A stretch of 64,000 nt of DNA from Candidatus Latescibacterota bacterium. GTDB taxonomy: Bacteria > JAAXHH01. The translations under genes and the position numbers were made by a program. The stretch spans positions 221,364-285,363 of the forward strand of contig JAAXHH010000034.1 of the NCBI GenBank assembly GCA_012270975.1, given 5' to 3'. A model generated the notes under the pieces. It had not been told where the DNA came from and searched no databases. It was given only the letters and a program-made list of their open reading frames with translations. Positions within the stretch are counted from its first letter, which is position 1. Each line of letters opens with the position of its first letter. This document shows positions 57,895-64,000 of the stretch, in pieces.

Positions 57895-58569
57895 CTATCC
57901 CGCCATCCACTCAGACGCGATTCGAGCCAATTCCTCCATGACGGGTTCGTCGGTGTTCCGCTGCTTCAGCACCTTAAATCCATGATCCGCGGTATCCACG
58001 ACGTGCAGCGTCGCGTTTGCCAAGTCACTCACGACCGGCTGCAGCAGATCCAGGTCCGCCATCGAGTCCCTTTGTCCGGACAGGAATAGCATGGGTAGCG
58101 CCACCGCCTTCAGGTGCTCTGCGCGCTCCGTACTCTTCTTGCTCGCATGGAGTGGAAAGGCAAAGAATACGATGCCTCCCAGCCCTTCGATGGGTTTCTG
58201 GGCACACGCCATCGAAACCATGCGGCCGCTCATGGAATGTCCGCCGGCGAACACCGGAAGTTCGCCAGCTTCCCGTTGCGCCATCTCGATGGCGGCGCGT
58301 ACCGTGGCCAGGCGCACCTTTTCGCCGTCCATCCCGCCGCCACCCTTTTCAGAATAGGGATAGTTGAATCGAAAGGTGGCGACCCCCGCATCGTTCAGCG
58401 CTTCGCTCAGTTCCTCCATGAATCGATGAAGCATGTTCGTGCCCGAACCGTGTCCCAGCACGAGCAGGGCCTTCGCGGTGGCCGGGCCGTCCGGACGAGC
58501 CAGTACGGCCGAAACCTCACCTTTCTCTTCAGTCGCGATAAACTTCAATTCCCTCGTATCAAAGGACAT
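57895..58569 (-). CDS. Alpha/beta-hydrolase of the KANL3/Tex30-like type
   Basis: A 224-residue cytoplasmic hydrolase. The nucleophile elbow is GGHSMSGRM (G-x-S-x-G), the first strand reads KALLVLGHGSGTNM, and LSGQRDSMADLDLL plus VDTADHGFKV carry the Asp and His. This is the compact dienelactone-hydrolase-like family (KANL3/Tex30 domain) without a lid. The substrate is unknown. The ATG at 58569 has GGAGGAG upstream; a longer in-frame start at 58611 has no advantage. It is flanked by unrelated genes and probably monocistronic. Confidence 0.85.
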   Translation of the reverse strand: MSFDTRELKFIATEEKGEVSAVLARPDGPATAKALLVLGHGSGTNMLHRFMEELSEALNDAGVATFRFNYPYSEKGGGGMDGEKVRLATVRAAIEMAQREAGELPVFAGGHSMSGRMVSMACAQKPIEGLGGIVFFAFPLHASKKSTERAEHLKAVALPMLFLSGQRDSMADLDLLQPVVSDLANATLHVVDTADHGFKVLKQRNTDEPVMEELARIASEWMAG

Positions 58570-58740
58570 CGATTTCTCCTCCACGTCGATCCGGCCAGCC
58601 GTATCCATCACCGGGCTTCACGTTTAAGGCACGGAGAACCCGCAACCCGGCGGAAGACAACCGTGAATTACTCTCCCTGGGTTTATATCAGAAAACCTGG
58701 CGTGGATTTCAACTCTGACGATTCATCGCGGGACCAATCA

Positions 58741-59235
58741 CTACGATGCGCGCTTCGGATAGTCGTACAGCACCTCGTCGCCACCCTGATCTCCCACGGT
58801 GGACCAGGTGTCCGCCTGGAACCTTAGGTGCAGTACCGCGCAGGTGGGCATATTGAAGATCGTTCTGGGGCCGAGGTGATTCGCGAGATCCGTCAAGCCG
58901 GGATTGTGCCCGAAGAGCATCAAGATACCCACCGAATCATCCACGCCTCGGATCACATGAAGCAGTTCAGCAACGCTCGCGTGGTAGAGACGTTCCTCCA
59001 CCGCAATGCCTTCGCGAGGATATTCGAGTTTTCCGGCGACGCTCCGCGCCGTCTCCAACGCACGCACCGCGGAACTTGATACCAAAAGGTCAGGATTAAA
59101 CCCGCTCCGTGCCAGCCGCTTCCCCATCTCCGGCGCGTCCCGCTTCCCGCGCTTGTTCAGCGGCCGCTCATGATCGCGGAGGGTTGGGTCCTTCCAGCTC
59201 GACTTGGCATGCCGTACCAGGATGAGTTCTTTCAC
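58741..59235 (-). CDS. sixA: Phosphohistidine phosphatase SixA-type
   Basis: A 164-residue histidine phosphatase. The start VKELILVRHAKSSWKD gives the R-H-G/A catalytic pair (H9), followed by ERPLNKRGKRDAPEMGK and VSSSAVRALETARSVA. The C-terminal half has the second catalytic site LFGHNPGLTDLANHL. In E. coli SixA dephosphorylates the phosphotransferase NPr/HPt systems. The start codon is a GTG at 59235, since the first ATG lies inside the domain. No PTS genes are in the window, so the true partner is unknown. Confidence 0.88.
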   Translation of the reverse strand: MKELILVRHAKSSWKDPTLRDHERPLNKRGKRDAPEMGKRLARSGFNPDLLVSSSAVRALETARSVAGKLEYPREGIAVEERLYHASVAELLHVIRGVDDSVGILMLFGHNPGLTDLANHLGPRTIFNMPTCAVLHLRFQADTWSTVGDQGGDEVLYDYPKRAS

Positions 59236-59336
59236 CGGGAAGCGCTCCCATGGATGATCGGCGCGCACAGCATCATGGATCCGGGGACGGCATCCTGATC
59301 TGTCATCTTAGCTGCAAGACAGGAACAGTCTTTGGC

Positions 59337-60200
59337 TCACGCCACCGAGCGCCGGTCGGCCCTGGTCTTCGCGGGCAGGCTGAACGGTCGGTCGTGGCGG
59401 AGACTCGGCACGCGGCCGCGCGCACTGGCGACGCTGCCCAGATCCACCGTTGCGACGATGACGCCCACGTCTTCGCCGCCGTCGGCCAGGACCTCGCCCC
59501 ACGGGGAGATGATGAGCGAATGACCGTACACCTCGCCGCCGCCCGGAATCGAGCCCGCGGCGCAGGGGGCCACCACCACGGCGCCGTTCTCGATGGCCCG
59601 GGCGCGGTTCAGCACGTGCCAGTGGGCCTGTCCCGTCGTCTTGGTGAACGCCGCCGGTACGGCGAGGATCTCGGCGCCGGCCTGCGCCAGTGCGCGGTAA
59701 AGCTGGGGAAAGCGCAGGTCGTAACAGGTGGTCATGCCGAGACGGCCCCAGGGCGTGTCAGCTACCACGGCCAATTCGCCGGGCGACACCACGTCCGACT
59801 CGCGATACTGCTCGTCCTTGGAAAGGTCCACGTCGAAAAGGTGGATCTTGTCATAGCGCGCGCGGATCTCACCCTGGTCGTCCACCAGGAAACCCCGGTT
59901 GATTAGCCGGCCGTCGAGGCCGTCCACCGCAACGGAGCCGATGAGCGTCCATACTCCGGCGTTCCTGGTGAATTCCCGCAAGGCCGCGAGCACGGGATGG
60001 TCTGTCTCCGGCGCAGAGGGCGGATAAATCATCCCCTTGTCGGTCCTAAGGCCGCCGCAGAATTCGGGCAGGCAAACCAGTTCGGCGCCCTGCGCTACCG
60101 CATCGCCCGCCAGGCGGCAGGCGACCTCGATGGCCTCGTCAAAGGTCGCCTTGGCTGGCGTCTGTACACAGCCGATACGTACTTCGTTTTCCGACTTCAT
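59337..60200 (-). CDS. Carbon-nitrogen hydrolase (Nit/omega-amidase-like)
   Basis: A 287-residue nitrilase-superfamily enzyme. The E-K-C triad is clear: ELVCLPEFCGG (Glu46), YDKIHLFDVDL (Lys118) and GMTTCYDLRFP (Cys159). AHWHVLNRARAIENG and HSLIISPWGEVLADGG are also conserved. The pattern is that of Nit1/Nit2 amidases, which hydrolyse alpha-ketoglutaramate or related omega-amides. The ATG at 60200 has AGGAGAG upstream. The 60201-60348 gap holds a small direct repeat (CTGATCTACT) and no gene. Confidence 0.9.
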   Translation of the reverse strand: MKSENEVRIGCVQTPAKATFDEAIEVACRLAGDAVAQGAELVCLPEFCGGLRTDKGMIYPPSAPETDHPVLAALREFTRNAGVWTLIGSVAVDGLDGRLINRGFLVDDQGEIRARYDKIHLFDVDLSKDEQYRESDVVSPGELAVVADTPWGRLGMTTCYDLRFPQLYRALAQAGAEILAVPAAFTKTTGQAHWHVLNRARAIENGAVVVAPCAAGSIPGGGEVYGHSLIISPWGEVLADGGEDVGVIVATVDLGSVASARGRVPSLRHDRPFSLPAKTRADRRSVA

Positions 60201-60348
60201 GACATGCTCTCCTATGATTGCAAAATGCTGATCTACTAGTCCTGATCTACTGATGCTGCTGGTGCGCCTATGCCGCTCATTCCGCCAAGGTCGCTCATGA
60301 CGATCTCCCGATGTTGCAAAAGCTGATCGCCCGGCGCTGCCAGGGCCA

Positions 60349-62823
60349 CTAATGTGGTATACCCAGTTGATGCATCCGCCGGTGGATCGCCTCCCGGGCC
60401 TCGACGAAGGGCCGCTCCAGGTAGGCGAGATGGTCTTCCTCGCCGTGATGGTGCGTGGCCATTCCGGGTTCGTGCCGCGCCGCGGTCCGGCGGATGTACT
60501 GCAGATCGCCGTCGATGAGCGTGAGCATGTACTGGGCGGCATCCCGGTCGAACATCCACCACTCGCCCCCGCAGGCGACGTAGACCGGCGAGGTGTGGGC
60601 GAAGATCCCCCGTCCCCATCCGTCGTGATGGGGCACGCTGGTATAGTCCGGCCCCGCGCAACGGGCCGCCAGCCACGTGTGGCTGTCCACCTTCACCCGC
60701 GCCTTCAGTTCCAGCCGGCGTGTGCCGCCCCGGTCCTCGGTGGAGGCCACGACGCGTCCGCCCTGGACGATTTCCAGCGTGTGGATCGGGAAGATGCTCT
60801 CCGACCAGGCCTGGACTTCCACCGTTCCGGGGCCCGACACCTGCACGGTATCGCCGACCTGGTGTCCGTCCACCGTGAGGTGGATGATGGGGCCGCCGCT
60901 GTGGAAGGTGCGCCCCTGCGAGACGGCGTTGCACCAGTTGTCGTAGGTGAAATCCTGGTCGGGCATGTAGGCGTAGGTGCGGTACAGGCCGACGGGCACG
61001 TCGCTGCTCATCTTGTCCGTCCCGCCCACGAGCGGCAACTTATATCCACAGTTCAGGTAGCGGTAGTATTCGATGTGGTTGAAGGGCTGGTGGCGCAGCA
61101 TCTCCACGCCGTCCACGCGGCCCGTGGCGATCAGCGCCGCGGGTTCGCCGTTCGGGTTCGGAAGATGAGGGATGATGACCGAGCCGCCCTGGGCGTGGCA
61201 CTGGTCCGCCCAGTCGCTCATGGTGATCTCCAGCGTGCCGCCCAGTTCCGCCTCGCCCGGACCGTCGCTGCACCAGGGCATGACCGGCTCCTTGAGGCCC
61301 CAGAGGATGAGGTGGCCCAGGAAGTGCTGGCGGTTCTCCTGGCCGACGTAGACGATGTTATTCCCGTCTTGGGAAATACTCGGTCGGCCCGTAAAATCCT
61401 CCGTGTTCGTGAAGAGATTGCCCCACTGCGAAGGCAGCAGGTTCACGATGTTCAGATCCTCCCCCTGGGACTCCGTGTGGCTGCCCTGCGTCGAGAGAAA
61501 GTGGACATGCGAATCCCCGCTGTACCAGCCTTCAGCGTTCATGTTCACCCAGCGCTTGAGCCGCAGGGTCAGTTCCTGCTGCCCCGGTTCGATCTTCACC
61601 CGGGTCCGCAGCGGCTCGTACTCGAACCCCCGCGCCACGTCCACGATGACCTCGCCGCGGGGCAGCCACCCCTGGCACTTCCCGTCGATGTACGCGTAGG
61701 TGATCTGTCCCAGCCGGAGGTCCCCGCCGATGTCGATGTGCCAAGTATCCAGGTTGGAGTTGACCTGGTTGTGGTGGCCATACGGCTGGTAGGGAATGCC
61801 TTCGGGCGAGCGGAAGTGGACGCGGCAGGGAACCGGACGGTCCGTGTCGTCATCGAGGACGGTGACGTTTACCCAGTTCCGGCCCCGGTCCAGGAGTTCC
61901 ACGCGCATGCGTGGTGTCTCGACCACCTTCTTCTGCTCCACGTCCCCCCATTTTACCTCGCCAACGGTTTCCTCGCCCTGCTTCACCGTCACCGTCGCGG
62001 ATGGAATGGCCGCCACTTCGACGTAGGCCGGGCTGGACTTCGGGTTCTGCGTCTCGCCCCACCCGGCGAAATCGTCGCCGACGAAATCATCGGCCGAAGC
62101 CTCGGGCAGAGGATGGACGTAGGAGGCGACGCCCCGGTCCACGTCCACGCGCAGATCGAAGGGTTTTTCGGCGTCCTCCGGATCGGTCAGCGTTAAGCGC
62201 GCCTCGCGTTTGCCCTGGCGGACGAAGGGATGCTCGTTGGCCTGCGAAACCGTCAGTCCGGCGATGATGAAAGGCGGACCGGCCGGAATGACCTCCAGCG
62301 ATTCGATCTCGCGATCGGGATGGGGGTTCCGCCAGGCCCAGAGATAATATCCCCTGGAATAGTCTCCCGTGACTTCCGTCTGACGTCGGCCCATGTCGCC
62401 CCAATGCCCCTCGTGGCGCCGCATCTTGACCTGACCCCGATCCGGGAGCGCGACGAAAGGCTTGCCGCCCAGGGAAATATGTGCGATTTCAAAGCGCTCA
62501 CGGATGGGAACGCGGATTTCCTCTCCGCCCGCCAGCCTGAACACATAGTCGGCGACGGGGATCCCAAGTGGACCGCCTTCCATCAGGTCGGACTTAAGCA
62601 GACGATGGGCCAGGATCAGTCCTGTGGCCGGGCTGTTGACCGGAATGGTCACGCTCCCGGAGGCCTCATCGAAGGCGATGAAACAGTTCGAAGGGTCGTC
62701 GTGCACCCGGAAGGGCAGGCCGCGGCACAACTGATCACCGATAGGGGTGTTGGGTTTCTCATCCAGGACGTCGAGTCCTGCGTTGCACAGTGACGACAGA
62801 TCGAGGGGAAGGTAGTCGGACAT
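60349..62823 (-). CDS. CehA/McbA-family metallohydrolase
   Basis: An 824-residue protein with two parts. The N-terminal half (1-420) is beta-rich. The C-terminal half has the PHP-like CehA/McbA site: EGWYSGDSHVHFLSTQGSH (H-x-H), GGSVIIPHLPNPNGEP and GVEMLRHQPFNHIEYYR, followed by LPLVGGTDKMSSDV. Family members such as the carbaryl hydrolase CehA hydrolyse esters or carbamates, but most genomic members are of unknown substrate. No signal peptide is seen. The gene is long for the family. It lies about 150 nt upstream of the nitrilase, so a link to amide/carbamate turnover is possible. Confidence 0.85.
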   Translation of the reverse strand: MSDYLPLDLSSLCNAGLDVLDEKPNTPIGDQLCRGLPFRVHDDPSNCFIAFDEASGSVTIPVNSPATGLILAHRLLKSDLMEGGPLGIPVADYVFRLAGGEEIRVPIRERFEIAHISLGGKPFVALPDRGQVKMRRHEGHWGDMGRRQTEVTGDYSRGYYLWAWRNPHPDREIESLEVIPAGPPFIIAGLTVSQANEHPFVRQGKREARLTLTDPEDAEKPFDLRVDVDRGVASYVHPLPEASADDFVGDDFAGWGETQNPKSSPAYVEVAAIPSATVTVKQGEETVGEVKWGDVEQKKVVETPRMRVELLDRGRNWVNVTVLDDDTDRPVPCRVHFRSPEGIPYQPYGHHNQVNSNLDTWHIDIGGDLRLGQITYAYIDGKCQGWLPRGEVIVDVARGFEYEPLRTRVKIEPGQQELTLRLKRWVNMNAEGWYSGDSHVHFLSTQGSHTESQGEDLNIVNLLPSQWGNLFTNTEDFTGRPSISQDGNNIVYVGQENRQHFLGHLILWGLKEPVMPWCSDGPGEAELGGTLEITMSDWADQCHAQGGSVIIPHLPNPNGEPAALIATGRVDGVEMLRHQPFNHIEYYRYLNCGYKLPLVGGTDKMSSDVPVGLYRTYAYMPDQDFTYDNWCNAVSQGRTFHSGGPIIHLTVDGHQVGDTVQVSGPGTVEVQAWSESIFPIHTLEIVQGGRVVASTEDRGGTRRLELKARVKVDSHTWLAARCAGPDYTSVPHHDGWGRGIFAHTSPVYVACGGEWWMFDRDAAQYMLTLIDGDLQYIRRTAARHEPGMATHHHGEEDHLAYLERPFVEAREAIHRRMHQLGIPH

Positions 62824-62953
62824 GAGAAGCGCCTCTTTCGATTTCTCGGAAACCTGATGAGCAAGTCGGGCATGTGCTTACTAAATGTAAAGAGGTTGAG
62901 AAAGCTGAACTTACAGATGAGAAATACAGAAACAAACTAAGAACGTATTTAGG

Positions 62954-63011
62954 GTCCTATTGAACCCAGTTCGAAACTCATCATAAGAAAAACTGTATCG
63001 ATCAATAGGAC
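62954..63011. repeat. 10-bp perfect inverted repeat in the AT-rich gap
   Basis: GTCCTATTGA (62954-62963) and TCAATAGGAC (63002-63011) are exact complements 38 nt apart, inside the AT-rich stretch 62824-63105 between the CehA/McbA-like gene and the edge gene. A TTGACA-like -35 (63028-63033, minus strand) places the right arm near a possible -10. No further gene or RNA is visible in this 282-nt gap. Confidence 0.6.
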
Positions 63012-63104
63012 TTGCATGAACATCGTCTGTCAAAGGTGATTCAAGCGCATTTCTGTTGCTTTGATCTGCATTATCGTGATTAGAAGAACTGGTAACAAAA
63101 CAGG

Positions 63105-63135
63105 TTCATAGGTTGTCAAGGTGACGACCTATGAA
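63105..63135 (-). terminator. Hairpin overlapping the stop of the edge gene
   Basis: TTCATAGGT (63105-63113) and ACCTATGAA (63127-63135) form a 9-bp stem around a 13-nt loop that includes the end of the coding region. On the minus strand it is followed by CCTGTTTTGTT, a modest T-rich run. Possible intrinsic terminator. Confidence 0.45.
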
Positions 63136-63942
63136 TTCTGCTGAAGAATCCCAGGCAGACTTTATTCTATCCTTGTCCAGAGGATCTCGGTACCATGCCT
63201 TATTCCATGTGTTTTCCATGTTCCATTCCCAAGCTACTCTTTTACCTATCTCGAAATGTGTTTTGGTCGTAGGGAAGATACGATACATGGTCTGTGCGCC
63301 ACTGAATGATCGACTCTCGAGAATAATCCCTGTTACGTCTTCGGCTTTAACACGGCACTCAGGATCCAAGTAGATCGGCACCTTAGTGTTGCAAACCGTA
63401 TTGTACTCCCTAGGAATAGCGCGAAGTGAATTTAAAATCGTTATACCTGAATCAATCGCACTAAGAACACTTCCTTCCTCAGTCGCTCCTCCATGTATGA
63501 TCTTGTTGCGAGTATCCCAAAAAAGTCTCAGACTTGAGGAAACGTGGTGAGGCAGTCCGTAGTGGGAGTCTAAGACTTGGATTGCCCGGTTAATTGGAAT
63601 ATGTGACCGATTACCCAACTTTCCAATGCTAGCGAGAGTTTGCTTTGCTTCTTTCTCAATTTGCCCAGCCAGAATTATCAGTGCAGCCATCGGGGAATGT
63701 GCAGCTTCATGCATTAATTTCTGAAAATAACTCCCGTCGTCCAGATGACTTTGGATGTTTTCGACGTTATTGTTAGATTCTAAATCACTTGGCCTGGGAA
63801 CTGACCCTACTTCGTCGAGTCCTTTGGACGCAGATCGTTGTAATGTTCTTAAAGATTCACCTAACTCAAGCTCTTGGCCAAAAACCTTACCCCTTTTTAA
63901 CCGTTCGATAGCTTCTCCTATCTGACGTCTAAAGTAAAACAA
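63106..63942 (-). CDS. HEPN-like hypothetical protein near the window edge, start uncertain
   Basis: A 278-residue protein from a TTG at 63942. The middle contains LRLFWDTRNKIIHGG (Arg145 and His150), the R-x4-H of HEPN domains, within helical sequence MAALIILAGQIEKEAKQTLA, so an RNA-associated HEPN-like fold is likely. The C-terminal third is mixed alpha/beta and unknown. The frame stays open for 16 codons beyond the TTG to a stop at 63991-63993. Those codons encode a hydrophobic run (LLWPAVCFWFLFYF followed by RRQ) that looks like a membrane anchor, but no ATG or GTG precedes it. The gene may be 5'-damaged or use a rare start. It is notably AT-rich. Confidence 0.55.
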   Translation of the reverse strand: MFYFRRQIGEAIERLKRGKVFGQELELGESLRTLQRSASKGLDEVGSVPRPSDLESNNNVENIQSHLDDGSYFQKLMHEAAHSPMAALIILAGQIEKEAKQTLASIGKLGNRSHIPINRAIQVLDSHYGLPHHVSSSLRLFWDTRNKIIHGGATEEGSVLSAIDSGITILNSLRAIPREYNTVCNTKVPIYLDPECRVKAEDVTGIILESRSFSGAQTMYRIFPTTKTHFEIGKRVAWEWNMENTWNKAWYRDPLDKDRIKSAWDSSAEFIGRHLDNL

Positions 63943-64000
63943 GAACCAAAAACAAACTGCGGGCCACAGTAGTGGTGGAGTTGACCCGGTTTAATGGACA

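Noticed and set aside
56849..63942. Prophage or integrative element
   Set aside because: No integrase, transposase, phage structural gene or flanking direct repeat is visible; only base composition and gene type hint at transfer.

Overview
The window is a GC-rich, gene-dense bacterial chromosome segment with about 48 genes, most of them on the minus strand. No rRNA, tRNA, CRISPR array, transposase or integrase is visible. The cell is Gram-negative: it encodes a Tol-Pal system, two TonB-dependent receptors, a Pal lipoprotein and several outer-membrane beta-barrels. The mix of a two-gene topoisomerase operon, sulfatases, mannonate and galactonate dehydratases, an RraA-like protein, a CehA/McbA-type hydrolase and CarboxypepD_reg-type receptors suggests an uncultured FCB-group lineage. 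Latescibacterota is my best guess; this is inferred from gene content, not from a phylogenetic marker.

Layout. 1-4,670: tolQ-tolR-tonB/tolA-tolB-cpoB-pal, transcribed leftwards. 4,777-6,772: a zinc-ligand-less medium-chain dehydrogenase and a ferredoxin-NADP reductase-like flavoprotein. 6,870-17,796: a large peptidase/beta-propeller/barrel protein, two tandem paralogous TonB-dependent receptors and a purine permease. 17,856-21,316: tsaD with a zinc-ribbon partner, a DUF4097-like envelope protein and proline dehydrogenase. 21,348-27,010: sulfatase, DUF5916 outer-membrane protein, mannonate dehydratase. 27,012-31,023: parE-parC, which read into the mannonate dehydratase. 31,297-35,946: acyl-CoA dehydrogenase, M20 peptidase, DRE-TIM aldolase, methionine aminopeptidase. 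36,002-41,774: a GNAT/beta-sandwich fusion, a second sulfatase, DUF4202 and a sigma-region-4-like regulator preceded by a terminator-bearing leader. 42,199-45,727: eno-ftsB-recO-pfkB. 45,876-49,288: a VWA protein with a caspase-like protein. 49,569-55,351 (plus strand): dihaem cytochrome, DUF4412, galactonate dehydratase, amidohydrolase, phosphopantetheinyl transferase, RraA-like protein. 55,442-64,000: rmuC, a two-gene cassette (small basic protein plus TIR/deoxyribosyltransferase-like protein), alpha/beta hydrolase, SixA, nitrilase, CehA/McbA hydrolase and an AT-rich HEPN-like gene at the edge.

Function. Housekeeping genes (topoisomerase IV, enolase, RecO, TsaD, FtsB, MetAP) alternate with catabolic genes for sulfated or acidic sugars, amino acids and amides, and with envelope machinery that would import or process them. 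Several strong sigma70-type promoters (TTGACA with 16-18 nt spacers) can be read directly. The most promising undescribed elements are the AT-richer two-gene cassette at 56,849-57,699, which has its own promoter, and the leader ORF plus terminator upstream of the sigma-like gene at 41,346.
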